A stretch of 64,000 nt of DNA. It comes from Hysterangium stoloniferum (Eukaryota; Basidiomycota; Agaricomycetes; Hysterangiales; Hysterangiaceae). The notes beneath the pieces were generated by a model, which ran no database searches, had not been told where the DNA came from, and worked only from the letters and a program-made list of their open reading frames with translations. Positions 21,348 through 33,586 of this stretch are shown here, one piece after another. Where the stretch lies: positions 124,001 to 188,000 of the forward strand of contig WHVD01000088.1 in assembly GCA_015178975.1 (NCBI GenBank), in the 5' to 3' direction. Position numbers and translations under genes: made by a program. The first letter of the stretch is position 1, and each line of letters starts with the position of its first letter.

Positions 21348-23030
21348 TGTAAGGGGGGTATCTGCTGAATATTATACAATGAAAGACATTTATGACACTT
21401 GATAAAGTAAAATCAAGGGGTCCAAAAGTCGTTGGATACAGTTCACATGTCGCCTAATTTTTCTATAGATGTATTTATTCAGGATATTAGTAGAGCCGCA
21501 AGAATATTTGTATTTATTTATTTATGAACCCGTTCACTCAAAATTGTGTGGAATCATACACATAAATGAATCTGAACCTAGTCACACCTGAGAAGAACAC
21601 ACAGTAGAGAGTCCAGAGGGTGTAAATCACTCATTACATGTAGTACTATCCATGCCATTCGCATCACAGTAAATATAGAGGGGAAATATAATAGTTGTAT
21701 CAAACTGGAAGTCTTAAGCATTTGACTGAAATAAAACTTCAGCCTCGAAAGCTATTCACTGTATATCATCTTTTCACTCAGAAGGGATAAGTGGACTAGA
21801 ATCCTTGGTTTGCGGGACGCGGGAGCGTCTTCGTGACCCTCGGACGACCAAAGTGAATATTTGATGTTCTTGAAGCTGAGCTCTGGCGGATATATGTTTA
21901 CAAAAAATCACCACAGGAAATGGCTGAAGCTGTTGTGATTTTAATAGTAATTCTTTATTCGTCGATGCCCAATCGACTGATCACTGTAGTAGTACTAGGC
22001 TAAATTGATACTATGCATTCTTGCAATCGGGTAGTATATTTTGTACCGGCGCCGCCACTTCGACGTCCGGCAAGGGACAGCAGTTTGAACGTGTCTCGTG
22101 AGGTCCAACCGTGTTCCACACTGTAGGAAGTTAGTGCACTTAAATGAAGCACTCTAGGCACTTTATCTAAGGTGTGAAACACTTTGTAGCACTGTTGAAA
22201 AATCTGACTTAAAGCCGTTAAGCGGTTGTTGGATGATGCATTTAAGAGACTGAATGTAAATATCACTTTTGCGTATTTTTGCACTTAATTTAAGTTCATA
22301 TTACTCTTCAAAGCAGTTCCTTACAATCCTAAATACATTGAGTGACATCCACCAATACGCTGCGAAGGCCACTGGGTACTTCTACCCCGCTCTCATTCTA
22401 CCACCAACCACCACCATCATCCATCCCATCATTTCCACCATTGCCATTGCGACCTTTACTTGCATCCACGGCTTCCACCAGCCACAACGATCACCCTCCA
22501 CACAGTATGTCAGGAAACAGGTTCCGACGAGTCAGAGGTTGTTGGGAGGGTGGGATTACGCAGTGAGGGGACTGGAATGTAAAGATCCTGAGCACACTGA
22601 GTGATGACACCATGCTAAGCCATGCCATTAATTGGAGGACCAAAATGAACACGAGAATGAAAATTCATTCTGCAATAGCAGTTACCCCACCATTCGATAC
22701 CACCAACATCTCCTCAGAACGCATATACCCACTTAATATGGGCCTACATTCCTCCATTTATAATGCGACAACCGTGACGATGTGAAACACCTCATTATCT
22801 TTATTGACTCCAACAACATCCCCACCCCACCTACACCTGCAGCCTGCTTCGGCACTGCCACTGCTGACACGCAGTCACATGCCAGATGCCACATAAAATC
22901 CTATAGAGTCCGAAATGTCACAATTGGTAATAGAATAAATGTATTGACGACTTACTGGTTACCAATATCCATCATGAAACACGGTTATCCGTGCTGAGGA
23001 ATGGCCCGGGCTGCAGCCAAAATTTTAATA
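21348..23030. repeat. Downstream block of array unit 2
   Basis: This is the paralogue of 15780-17400, with the minus-strand fragment at 22000-22284 (94 open codons), the CCACCA-type stretch (22390-22510) and the shared terminal segment. Unlike unit 1 it is not followed by the minisatellite. The block stops around 23000 and unrelated sequence follows. Confidence 0.55.
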
Positions 23031-23339
23031 CATATCAACCATGTAACACAGCATTCAGGTCAGTCAATATCTGACAATTTTGAGTAGCAAAAAGTCCATA
23101 TTCGTTCGGCGTGGTCAAGGTAGAGGAAACAGCCTGTTCCATGTTGAGCTTCAAATGACTTGTTCAAAAATGGAAAACTGCACTAGTGCACATGAAAATC
23201 AGACGAAACGCACACTGAAATGAAGTGATGAAATGCACTTTGTTATTTTTCGTAAATTCGTGTGACAACTGCCCACTTGACTCCAGTGAGTGCCGGGGCT
23301 GCGTTTCAGTGTAAGTGTATTGGACACTGAGATAAAGTG

Positions 23340-23450
23340 CATTTACTTCCAACAGTGTCCACATCCAGAAGCGTCGTTGTTGTAGGAGATTCATAAGGGG
23401 GGACGTAGGGGATGACCAGGCGATGTCTGAGACCGTCTGCACAAGTGAGA
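23340..23450 (-). pseudogene. Fragment of the LysM gene 5' region
   Basis: About 100 bp with 'ccagaagcgtcgttgttgtaggaga' and 'gatgaccaggcgatgtctg' match codons inside the first exon of the LysM gene (39660-39750). The piece lies immediately before array unit D3, so a bit of the LysM gene travelled with the array. Confidence 0.6.
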
Positions 23451-24177
23451 GGTGTTGCAAGAGGTGTGCCGGAGAGGAGATTATAAGAGTGGCGAAAAAA
23501 GGTGGCACGTCGGAACTGATAAGAAAGATTTGTCCTTCACAGGTTCCGGAACCCCTGCTGATTTGGAGGGAGTAGACGATAACAATGACGAGGAGGAAAA
23601 AGAAGACGAAAGGAGATGGCCGGAAGCCGGGTGCAACGCCTACGCAGACCGCCTCTTCTAATGGCGTATATAATTGACAAGCATCTGACGGTTCAATCCG
23701 GGGATGTATACTGGATACAGAATGATATATGGGTACATACTTAGTACAAAATGGCTTTACCACAGTGACAACTCTACTCCACAACTATATGCCCACCAGA
23801 CGCACGTGGCATCAGGATTGCAAACAGTTGAGGTGGACGATTATACTGATTTGCCACGCATGGAAGACAGTAGATGGGAGATGGGAGATGGCAGCGTACT
23901 TCGTAATCATGAAGTGATGGTCATATACTATATGAAGGAAATTATTGTCACTCAAATACGTACTCTCATCAAGGTTCTGATGGAGCTGGTAGCTGCGAAC
24001 CTGTGCCTCCAGTTCATAATTGCGTAAGTTATGATGTTCTAAACTGACAGACCGGTTAGAGTTGCTTCTCACCGAGCGCCCGCAATCACACCATGTGTAC
24101 TACACCGAGAATGCTAATAATTTAATTTCTTTGAGTAGCTAAGAGTGTCTCAGCACTGGTACTTGCCAAAATACCAC

Positions 24178-25850
24178 ATGGCATCTGTGGCAGATATTCA
24201 AGCAGCAACTGTAAAGTAACTACCTTAGGCCATTTCATCGCACACAACACTGACCGTAGGTTTCCAGGCAGATTTGGAGTTACACCGGTTTTGCAACACT
24301 AGGTCTGTCTACACGAAGTGGCAGTTGTTTACCACACTATATGGCATCTCAGTTTTGTTTGGTTATGATAAAATCTTGACTCTTCCAGCGGAAATCGAGT
24401 TCGTATGGAAGAGTAGGATCAGACTACCATCTGTGCTGTACATCATCGCCCGCTATTCACTCTTACTTGAGGTTACATTTGATGTCGCCATCGATTTAGC
24501 AGATCCACCATTAGAGGTGCGTAGTGAGATGGGTCTGAAAATGTCCCTTAACTTACAGCAGTTGATAGTGTGTAGTACCATTTGAGCCCTCAGGGGAGTT
24601 GTTTACTGATGAGCCATAGGGCATGTAATGCACTATTCCATACCTTTGATGTTCTGGACCCTGTAGCCGCGCTTAGCATACACGGTGATTAATTAATTTA
24701 GGATTTACTTTCTCAAATAACTCAACCAAGATGAATGTCAGGGCTATTACTGGCGAGGGTTTACGCTATAAGCTGGGATCACAAATACCTCGTAATTCCG
24801 ATCTCGTTCATATATCTCGAGAATGTTGTTGCTATGTGGTGTGTTTACGTATTGGCAATGTGTGAACCGGCATACCCATGAGCATGATAGTTTATCATAG
24901 TCCGTGAAGATTGTATTTTTGGGACTAGTACCAAACTGTGCGTTTCACTTAGCCAGAACCACGTGACTGTATTAACATCATTAAATAGGAGTACAGAGGT
25001 CGATTGGTATGCCTGGAGACCTTGAGTTGAATGCGATATTTATAGTCACAGTAACAAGCGCTCTTACAATTGCGTTGGATGGGCTCATATTCTTCACCAC
25101 ATTATTCCGGCATGATTAGGCTACAAATTGGTTTTAAAGAATTGCGGGAACGATCCATAACCTATCTACTTTTGCAGCAAGATAATTTATCTCGATGTTT
25201 ATGTCTACATGTTGTTATGACTTGATCGTATTAATAATTGCAGGTGTTCTCTGATTTGCGTCAGTGCTATATTAACGTGACGTCAGTCGATCAAATTTTA
25301 ATTTTAATTGTCCAGCATAATTTTCATATGGAATTTACAAAGCCTAATTACAGACAAGGTATGGGATTACCGCTCCTTTCCCCCTTTTAACTGATACTAC
25401 TGCATTTCTCCTAAGTTTGTCTCAGTGAAGACCTTTTGTCCTCGGAGCATTCTATACCACTCACTCATCTCTCATTCAACATAGGCGGGATTTAAAGGCT
25501 TGGACGGAAACTTCGAAGCTTGGCAAGTATTTATCGCACGCATTTCGCCTGACTTCTTAATCCCAAATGCAGCGTATCCACCCTTCTCGTTTGCCGTTTC
25601 TTTCTCGATCTGCGAGAATTAAACTCGTCATGTAACGCGATCAATACGACGAACAATCCCGTGGCCACTACTTTCCGAGGCGGTACACAGTATCGGAGAT
25701 TCTTTGATTGAGGACGTCGGAGATGCAAACTATACAGGAGATTTTATTTCAAAGACACATTGTGAAGGAGAACTCCCCGTCCATTCCATTCCGTAGAGAG
25801 GGTGTGACGAAACCCCTTAAGGGAGAGTTGAAGGCTGTGATGCACGGTAA
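24178..25850 (+). pseudogene. D3: DUF6533-type membrane protein gene copy, best-preserved N-terminus
   Basis: MASVADIQAAT is followed by a GT...TTTCCAG intron. The next exon joins in frame (ADLELHRFCNTRSVYTKWQL, then GYDKILTLPAEIEFVWKSRI) and stays open through the DUF6533 region. It lacks the 5 nt (agatg/agacg) present near the same point in D1, D2 and D5, which keeps the frame. Downstream, the RVYAI exon reaches a premature stop near 24866, and the C-terminal exon is altered. It probably descends from the same functional gene but is no longer complete. Confidence 0.55.
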
Positions 25851-26221
25851 TGCAAAGGGGTTCTTGTTAGAATTCGCGAGTTCGTAATACGCTTGACTCG
25901 GTTTGGGTAGAAGAACACGTTGCAAACGTATGAAGTTTAGAGTACAAGTGCCTAGTTTAAGTACCTACTACCGGTAATACTATACCCGGTTATCCAACAA
26001 TCACATGCTACATTGTTCGCAAACCCAAAAAATCTAATAGTTCTGTGTCGAATACTATGGGTGCAGTTATTACCCCAACAACATCCTACCACATGCACCT
26101 GCAACCACAACGGCAACTGCTGCGGCAAGGCCACTGCCGATATGCAGTCATGCCACCCAGAATACCATAGAGTCCGAAATGTCAGAATTTTTAATAGAAC
26201 ACATGTACTGACGAGTTACTG

Positions 26222-26505
26222 GTAACGAGCTTTCCGAAAAAATAAATGAACGTTCAGAGAGGAGCTATGAGCTGCCAAGAATTTAAAGGGGCATTCAGAG
26301 AGGAGCGGCGGGTGTGGGCTTTCTGAAAAGAGCGGTGGACCTGCCGAGAATCTAGAGGGCCATTCAGACGGGAAGGACGGCATTGCCAAGAATTTAAAAC
26401 ACAATTCAAAGAGAAGTGTCGAGCTTGCCCAGATATTAAGGAGGCATTCAGAAAGAAGTATCAAGCTTGCCCAAAATTTGAGGGAGTATTCAGAGAAGAA
26501 CACCA
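26222..26505. repeat. 42-bp minisatellite, second array
   Basis: This array is nearly identical to the first six or so units of the array at 17400, including the same internal irregularity ('gggtgtgggctttctgaaaag'). It then breaks off inside a unit at 26505 and joins the segment 'accaaaatcaaaatgagaatg'. The shared irregularity shows the two arrays are copies of one duplication, not independent expansions. Confidence 0.8.
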
Positions 26506-26764
26506 GACCAAAATCAAAATGAGAATGAACACTCGCTTTGTAATAGCATTTACCCCACCATTCAATACCACCAACACAAATATCGCCGTCTGGTGTCTCC
26601 CCAGAACGCATATACCGACCTCATATGGGCCCACATTTCCCCGTTTATACTCCAACAATTGTGACGATGTGTAACACCTCATGATCTTCATTGACCCCAA
26701 CAACATCCTACGACACCTACACCTGAAACCGCAACCGCCACTGCTTCGGAAAACCACGGCTCTA

Positions 26765-28866
26765 CATACCTTTATCGTTTCAGAACCTATTCAACAGTAT
26801 AAAAAAACGGATGGTCTTCCCCGATGGATTTCATTTGGAGGAATGCAACCAGATCGTTATTAACCTATTGCCAGAATAATCGTCGCATCCCAACATCAAG
26901 GCAACAAAAAGACTACAACATACCATCTCGCTGTCAATCGCACTCCAAAACGTAAAAGCCATTCTCATCACCACCTCACTGACATCCTCCTTCCTCCTAT
27001 ATTCCTCCAAGATCATCCCAACAGCCTCAGCATCCTCCGTGCCCATCGGCGCCTCCCTGGCTTCGTCACCCATTAACGGCTCCTTGCTCCCATCTGCAGG
27101 CGTGTTCGAGAAGCTTCTCCGAGCACGCATTCTATCATCTCCATGATTCCTCTCTGCAGAATCGAAATATCTGACTCATCGGAGCCTGACGCTCAACCGT
27201 CCATGTCTCTGTATTGCGTTTGCCTTCGACACGGGCCTTGCGGGCTTCTTCGCGGTGATTGTCTTAAAGGAACGTGTCTAGCGGGTATGCGACGATGCTT
27301 TGGGTGTGGTTTTGAATGTAGTTCTAGGTGTGGATGGGCAGGGGGAGTCGTCACGCAATAATGACACATTCACATCTCGGTTGGGGAGATGGTGCGTGGA
27401 TAGTCTTGTATTTACCTCATTGGATGTGCTGGTATGGGCGGATGCGGGAGACGACAGTCTGTGTAGTGCATGTTTGTTAGATCGGCACGCTTTTTGTTTA
27501 TTAAAGATGAACAGAAAAACCTTTCACAATGGCATCCAACTCAAGGTCCAAACCCGACTCAGGACTATCCGTCTTCGGCACCTCTAGCAAGATCACTACC
27601 ATCATCCGTTAAACCTAACAGTGACAGATTTTGTTCCTGCTGCGCCTGCGCTGCAGCCTGAATCTAGGCGTTAGCCTTGATACCAGCAAAGATGATAATT
27701 ACACGCCCTTTAGACGGGGACGGTTGTGCAGAGGCTGCTGGGGGGGATTTGTCTCGTCGGATGCGGTACTTGAATCATTATCGAGGTTATTAAGCAATTC
27801 CACTTCAGCCTCTTGGCTACTGGGGAGGATTTCCAGAGGTTTTGATGAGAATTTTTCGTTTGAAGATGATGCTGTGTTTCCCTGCTTCTGGATCGCGGAA
27901 CGAGGTGTAAATTCTGTGTCAATGTCCATTCAAGAATACACTGGCATCTGGGTCGAGGTCGGCATGGCATAGCGAGGCTCTATTCGCGCCGATAGGATCT
28001 TTTCATCGTCAGCGTCACAATCAGGAGCATAAACCGCACGTCTTGCCTCTGCAGGACTAAGTCGGGCGCGTTTAGGTCGCTTAGGACTTCAGCGGCAACT
28101 GTGGAAATGGTTCTGACGGTGTTGGAACGACCGCACCAATTTTTAATTGGGTTGACTTTACAGGGCCTTGAAAATTCTGGAATTGGCCAAAAGGGATGGG
28201 TGCGGAGGACGTGGATGCCCGACAGCCCGCGGCCAGTTGTGGGAACGAGCGTGATACGGACGATTCGAATTGTTCGCTTCTTCGAAGAGGTGAGACGTGA
28301 ATATTTGGAAACGGTACAACGTCGTCGTCGAATTCTCCGGAGTATATGATGGTGTCGAGCTGCTGTTGCGTGTTGTATTGATCATTGTGAAGAGAGGGGG
28401 ATGTCACCGTGGTCGGTTTGGATGCGTTGTTTGGAGGTATTGGGGATGGCTAGCAAAGCGCGGCAGACGGTGGTGCCTCTGATATCAGCTTGTTTGAAGA
28501 CAACGAAGATGACGACGGGGTAGAGGATACTGCTGTTGAAGACTCGCCATCCGGGGCGCGAAAGCCCATCTCACGTGTCGCTCCCATTGATTGAGAAGAC
28601 TTTGACTTTGAAGAAAGATTGTTATTAATTTGGGTATATTAGTAAGGTTGAATATGTTCCTTCTGGTAAAATATTTAGTTTATGGTACTTGGGTCGGTTA
28701 GTGTCAAGTGAATCTGACTACTATGTGACGTGATACGCGTTTTGACTCCGCTTTCCTTCACGGAAATTTCGATCGAATTCAGTCGATCCAGCAATCATAA
28801 AACGCATGATCTACAAATCATGCGATTATCCCTTGACTTTACCTCTGATAACACCCGCAAGCGCTC
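26765..28866 (-). pseudogene. P-family gene copy P2, most complete
   Basis: The longest open stretch is 28081-28407 (minus), with QQQLDTIIYSGEFDDDVVPF and GPVKSTQLKIGAVVPTPSEP. It can be extended upstream to about 28640 with a single stop, giving a Ser-rich segment. Downstream pieces are PPKRARLSPAEARRA-like, MDIDTEFTPRSAIQKQGNTA (27699-27929) and AEAVGMILEE (27000-27060). The composition suggests a nuclear or chromatin-associated protein, but no domain is recognised. The 3' part of the locus is split by the solo LTR and copia-B, and resumes at 33841-33920. Confidence 0.55.
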
Positions 28867-28897
28867 CCCATGTTAAATTTGATGATGAAACACACCT

Positions 28898-29105
28898 TAT
28901 TGTGATACGAGCGTTGAAGAACATAGGCGCTGAAACGTGTGGGGCCGCGTATATGATACAAGTGGGGTTGTGCGTATGATACAATTATGATGTGCGTTAT
29001 GATGTACCAATCCACCTTGTGGATAAACTCTATCCACATGTACAATATATATACACGAGAATTAGCGTAACGGAATACAACTTATTTCACACTCGTTAAT
29101 CTTTA
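28898..29105 (+). repeat. Copia-B 5' LTR
   Basis: This 208-bp LTR contains the repeated word 'tatgatacaa' and a short stem, 'gtggataaactctatccac', followed by a TATATATA box at about 29046, which may be the core promoter. Confidence 0.93.
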
Positions 29106-29117
29106 GGTTATGGGCCC
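29106..29117 (+). promoter_or_regulatory. Copia-B primer-binding site (tRNA-iMet internal)
   Basis: GGTTATGGGCCC follows the 5' LTR with no spacer and continues CCGGCC. It is the same 12-mer as in copia-A and copia-C, complementary to the anticodon region of initiator tRNA-Met. Confidence 0.85.
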
Positions 29118-29166
29118 CGGCCCTTCTTATCAGTAAAAGAACTTCGAACCGCTCTGGATTATTATC

Positions 29167-32100
29167 ATGTCTACCTTGGAGAAGATCAAAGACTATGAAT
29201 CGAGTACTGGGAGCGCATATCAAGTCTTTCCGAAGCTGCGAAAGGATAATTACTTTACATGGAGCGCAAGCATGAAGACCGTACTCGAATCCCTGAATCA
29301 GTGGAAAGTGGTCACTGGAGAACAGGGAGATCCCACACGCGCTAAATTGGACGCCCCAACGAAAGATGAATTGGACATCGAAGAAGCCTGGGTGCTTCGA
29401 AAGAAGAGGGCGTATAGCGAAATAATGTTGCGCGTAGAAGACGAACCAAGGGTAGCTATTATGACCAATGATAATCCCGTTGATGCTTGGAATAAGCTAA
29501 AAAATACTTACGGAACACGTCTTGCTAACAGCCGGGCAACGTTACTCTCTGAACTCGTACGCATGAGGTACGATGGAACCGGAATAATCGAATATAAGGC
29601 CCAAATGGATTCTATACGAATCAAGTTGTTAGAAGCAGGACATAGCATTGCGGACCCTGATTACCTTAGCCTTTTTATGAGCACCCTTCCAGAAGATTTC
29701 GATATCATGTCGACAACGATCGACTACGATAAGGACACTGTTGAAGAAATTGTCAACAAGCTTCGACAAATCGAAATACGAAAAGAAATACATCCCGGAT
29801 TCGCGGACGGTTCTGCATTTCGCACTCAAGGTGACCCAATCAGGTCCCGGGGACGATTCCAGCGTGGACGTGGGAACCCGGGACGAGGAAGAGCTAACAA
29901 TCGGAGTTCACAGGGATGCTATGAGTGTGGAGATTTATCTCATTGGGCGCGAAACTGCCCAAAAAGAAAAAGGAGAAATTTCCATCAATCCGGAGCACAA
30001 CAAAAGCAGGAAAAAGGACCAGCGAACGCACCTGAAAATCCACCAACCTCAGTTTCGAGCCGAGGAATGTTTACAGCAGTGGATTCTGTATTCTTCACGG
30101 GTAAGGACACAACTCAACACAAATATTTCCTGGATTCCGCGTCGTCAGGACACTACGTGCCAAATATCCACGACTTACATGATTTTACGGCGTATAATGT
30201 GCCGAAGAAGATTCAGACGGCAAACGGTGGTTACATTTATGCCAAAGGTGTCGGAACATTGAAATTGAACGTGTCGAGTTTTGGGCCGGAATTCATAGGC
30301 GAAATTCCGAATGTCGAATGGACACCCGAAGCCAAGGTACGATTGCTGAATCCTGCACAGCTCTTCAAAGACGGATATCAAGTCAATTTGGATATAAACG
30401 GTTCAAGAATTGTCGATACGAAAGGACGAACCATAGGCGAAGCTATTGAAAGTGGAAATGTGTATCCATTTCAATTCAGGACGATTCCAGCCTCGTCATC
30501 AATATGTGGATATACGAATTTATCAGAAGGTGAATTACAAGAAAAATTGGACAACCTACCTGTAGCGTATTCCACGAAATCGCCTAGCAACTTGATGCTA
30601 TGGCATCAGCGATTGGGACATCTACATACAGCTGCCATCCGAAATCTGGCACAGCATTTCGCATCTGGAATAGAGATCGATGATTATGAAGAATTCGAAG
30701 CTGACTGTATTGCTTGCATCGAAGGAAAGCAGCATCGAAACCCATTTAAGACTGGCCGAACTCGAGCGACGCGACTCGGAGAACTCCTTCACATGGATTT
30801 GGCCGGACCGATGGAGACGATAAGCTTCGATAAGAAAAGATACTTTATTATAATCATTGACGATTACTCACGCGCTGTATGGATTGACACATTAGCAATC
30901 AAATCAGAGGCCATCCAGAAAATACGAGAATACATACAGAAACTCGAGACGCAGTTTGATGCAAAAGTCCAAGGCGTAATGGCAGACAACGGAACTGAAT
31001 TCGTCAATCTGGAAATCAAGAGATACTTATCGTCCAAGGGAATATCACTATTCACATCAGTTCCCTATACGCCTCAGCAAAATGGAATCGCAGAAAGAGG
31101 CATACGCACGACTTCAGAGGGGGGTCGATCAATGTTGTTTTCATTGAAATTGCCCAAATCCCTTTGGTCAATAGCTATCAAGACGATGGCGTACCTGAAA
31201 AACCGAAGTCCGACTCGATCAAACGATGGACACACGCCAATCGAACGAGTTACCGGAAAGAAGCCAGATCTATCCCATTTGCGTATTTTTGGCAGTCCAG
31301 TTAGCGTCGCTGTTCCTAGACAAGAACGGCAGAAATTGGACCCACGTTCCAGAATGGGCTACATGGTTGGATATGAACCATACTCCACCGGTTATTTGGT
31401 ATGGTATCCTGGGTCTAGACGTATTGAAAAGGTACGAGATGCAATATTCCACGAAAGCGCAATGACATTGCCATCACCGGTCCTGTATGGAGACGAAGGG
31501 CAATTTAGGAATGTTGCAGATGCGAAAGAAAATAACGAACCTCAAGTAAAGGTGATGCCGAATGAGCTGCAGCCTAGGCTCACAATACGGATTCCTCCGC
31601 GTCCAAGACCCACTGATGAAAAAGGAAAAGAAATCAGCAAACCATCAGACCAGTCACAACTAGTTTCGAACGTACCTGATATCCCACGTGGAATGTCACG
31701 ATCTGGACACACACGAGAAATAGCTGAAAGTACAATATTAGCAGATAAGGATGAATCTGGACACGAAGATGGACTCATCATGTATTCCGCCATAGGAGAT
31801 AATCCAACGATCCAAGAGGCACTTGACATGCCAGGAGAAGAAGGAGCGGCCTGGGAGAAGGCACGACAAGCAGAATGGCAGAATATGTTGGATCACAATG
31901 TGTTCGGACCGCCCGAAGAACCGCCGCCCGGAACGCGAATTTTGGAGACGGGAACTGTATGTCGTCAAACGTACAAGAATGGCGAACTGGTAAAACGAAA
32001 AGTTCGGATTGTTGTCAAGGGGTTCAGTCAGATTCCCGGTCTACATTTCAACGAGACGTACGCACCTGTTATGAAATGGGAAACGTTCCGAATTTTACTG

Positions 32101-33414
32101 GCACTGGGAGGAATAACGAATTCAGCCATTCGTCAATTCGATGTCAAATCAGCGTACTTACATGGGACAATGAAGGAGAAAGTTTGGGTTCGCCAACCAG
32201 AAGGGTTTGAAGAACCTGGAAAGGAGCATCTACCATTACCGTTATTAAAGGCCCTATATGGCACGAAACAAGGAGGCAATGAGTGGAGAAAGACGTTATA
32301 TGATTTTATGGTTAAGGAACTTACCTGGTTCTGTTCCGACTTCGACAGCGCTACATTCTTCAAAACGTGGAATGATGGAAGTTGGGCCGTGGTCGCCTTT
32401 TGGGTAGATGACGCGACAGTTGTGGGCGATGAAAAACGTCTTCTAGATCTCGAAAAGGCAGTTAGTGAACGATTTGGAATTTCGAGCGACGGAGAAGCAC
32501 ACTGGATTTTGGGAACGAGTATCCGTCGAAACACTGATTCGAAGTCAGTATTCATATCACAAAAGGAATATATCGAAAACACTGCGAAGAAATTCAACGT
32601 ACAGAATTCAAGACCAATTTGGTCCCCTATCGCACTAGGAGTTGACTTCCAATCCATTACACGTCCGGAAACAGAAGAAGAACGCGAGGAAATGGCGAAA
32701 CTCCCGTATCGCGAAATTATAGGAAGTTTGATGTTTGCTGCCACGGTATCACGTCCCGATATCGCATATTCTGTGAACAAACTATCGCAGTATTCGACTA
32801 ACCCAGCAAGAGCGCATTGGAACTTAGCGAAACGGATTCTCCAATACCTATACACCACTCGAGATCACGACCTTCGTTTGGGAGGAGGAGCGCTTTGTTT
32901 ACATGCGTACTCGGATGCGGATTTCGCTGGTGATACTGAGGACAGGAAGTCGACTGGAGGATATGTCGTATTTTTAGGATCAGGGGCCGTATCTTGGTCT
33001 TCAAGAAAACAGTCGACAGTAGCCCTGTCTTCGACGGAGGCTGAATATAACGCGTTATCTGAGGCAGCACGCGAAGTTATGTGGACGCGCCATTTTTTGG
33101 AAGAGTTGGATATTATTTATGAGGAACCAACGACGATTTTCGAGGACAACCAAGGAACGATCGCGTTTGCCCAGAATCAGCGTGCCCTAAGGAGAATGAA
33201 ACATATCGAGGTTAAATACCATTTTATTCGACACTTAATCGAAAATGGAACGATCCAACTTATCTATAGGCACACGAAGGAGATGATTGCGGATATCTTG
33301 ACGAAATCGCTACCAACGTCGACTCATTCTTATCATACACGCCGACTGGGTATTGATACTTCAACACTCGAGGAGGAGTATTGTGATACGAGCGTTGAAG
33401 AACATAGGCGCTGA
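29167..33414 (+). CDS. Copia-B Gag-Pol polyprotein (copia type)
   Basis: The frame of 1415 codons has no interruptions. Visible features are: a Gag region opening MSTLEKIKDYESS; a canonical CX2CX4HX4C zinc knuckle at residues 251-264 after an Arg/Gly-rich stretch; protease Asp in LDSASSG at 323; HHCC zinc site H480/H485/C514/C517; integrase D544, D607, E643; RT motif FDVKSAYL and catalytic WVDD; then RNase H with YSDADFAGD and a STEAEY motif. The start is the first ATG after the leader and gives a normal Gag N-terminus. All catalytic residues looked for are present, so the protein may be functional. Sequence identity with copia-A is low outside the motifs, so it is a separate family. Confidence 0.95.
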   Translation: MSTLEKIKDYESSTGSAYQVFPKLRKDNYFTWSASMKTVLESLNQWKVVTGEQGDPTRAKLDAPTKDELDIEEAWVLRKKRAYSEIMLRVEDEPRVAIMTNDNPVDAWNKLKNTYGTRLANSRATLLSELVRMRYDGTGIIEYKAQMDSIRIKLLEAGHSIADPDYLSLFMSTLPEDFDIMSTTIDYDKDTVEEIVNKLRQIEIRKEIHPGFADGSAFRTQGDPIRSRGRFQRGRGNPGRGRANNRSSQGCYECGDLSHWARNCPKRKRRNFHQSGAQQKQEKGPANAPENPPTSVSSRGMFTAVDSVFFTGKDTTQHKYFLDSASSGHYVPNIHDLHDFTAYNVPKKIQTANGGYIYAKGVGTLKLNVSSFGPEFIGEIPNVEWTPEAKVRLLNPAQLFKDGYQVNLDINGSRIVDTKGRTIGEAIESGNVYPFQFRTIPASSSICGYTNLSEGELQEKLDNLPVAYSTKSPSNLMLWHQRLGHLHTAAIRNLAQHFASGIEIDDYEEFEADCIACIEGKQHRNPFKTGRTRATRLGELLHMDLAGPMETISFDKKRYFIIIIDDYSRAVWIDTLAIKSEAIQKIREYIQKLETQFDAKVQGVMADNGTEFVNLEIKRYLSSKGISLFTSVPYTPQQNGIAERGIRTTSEGGRSMLFSLKLPKSLWSIAIKTMAYLKNRSPTRSNDGHTPIERVTGKKPDLSHLRIFGSPVSVAVPRQERQKLDPRSRMGYMVGYEPYSTGYLVWYPGSRRIEKVRDAIFHESAMTLPSPVLYGDEGQFRNVADAKENNEPQVKVMPNELQPRLTIRIPPRPRPTDEKGKEISKPSDQSQLVSNVPDIPRGMSRSGHTREIAESTILADKDESGHEDGLIMYSAIGDNPTIQEALDMPGEEGAAWEKARQAEWQNMLDHNVFGPPEEPPPGTRILETGTVCRQTYKNGELVKRKVRIVVKGFSQIPGLHFNETYAPVMKWETFRILLALGGITNSAIRQFDVKSAYLHGTMKEKVWVRQPEGFEEPGKEHLPLPLLKALYGTKQGGNEWRKTLYDFMVKELTWFCSDFDSATFFKTWNDGSWAVVAFWVDDATVVGDEKRLLDLEKAVSERFGISSDGEAHWILGTSIRRNTDSKSVFISQKEYIENTAKKFNVQNSRPIWSPIALGVDFQSITRPETEEEREEMAKLPYREIIGSLMFAATVSRPDIAYSVNKLSQYSTNPARAHWNLAKRILQYLYTTRDHDLRLGGGALCLHAYSDADFAGDTEDRKSTGGYVVFLGSGAVSWSSRKQSTVALSSTEAEYNALSEAAREVMWTRHFLEELDIIYEEPTTIFEDNQGTIAFAQNQRALRRMKHIEVKYHFIRHLIENGTIQLIYRHTKEMIADILTKSLPTSTHSYHTRRLGIDTSTLEEEYCDTSVEEHRR
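33370..33378 (+). promoter_or_regulatory. Copia-B polypurine tract
   Basis: GAGGAGGAG ends exactly at the start of the 3' LTR (33379), matching the expected plus-strand primer. It also encodes Glu residues of the polyprotein tail. Confidence 0.7.
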
Positions 33415-33586
33415 AACGTGTGGGGCCGCGTATATGATACAAGTGGGGTTGTGCGTATGATACAATTATGATGTGCGTTATGATGTACCAATCCACCTTG
33501 TGGATAAACTCTATCCACATGTACAATATATATACACGAGAATTAGCATAACGGAATACAACTTATTTCACACTCGTTAATCTTTA
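33379..33586 (+). repeat. Copia-B 3' LTR
   Basis: This copy is identical to the 5' LTR except for one base seen by eye. The gag-pol stop codon (33412-33414) lies 34-36 nt inside it, so about the last 11 residues of the polyprotein are LTR-encoded. Confidence 0.93.

Larger units (their letters stand above)
28898..33586 (+). mobile_element. Copia-B: complete Ty1/copia LTR retrotransposon
   Basis: The element is 4689 bp, with 208-bp LTRs differing at one base I found (ttagcgtaacg against ttagcataacg). The 5-bp target-site duplication CACCT lies at 28893-28897 and 33587-33591. With the boundaries fixed by the TSD, the ends are TATTG...CTTTA, so the termini are TA...TA instead of TG...CA. Primer-binding site, intact gag-pol and polypurine tract are in the normal order. 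It is nested inside a solo LTR that is itself inside gene relic P2. Confidence 0.97.
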
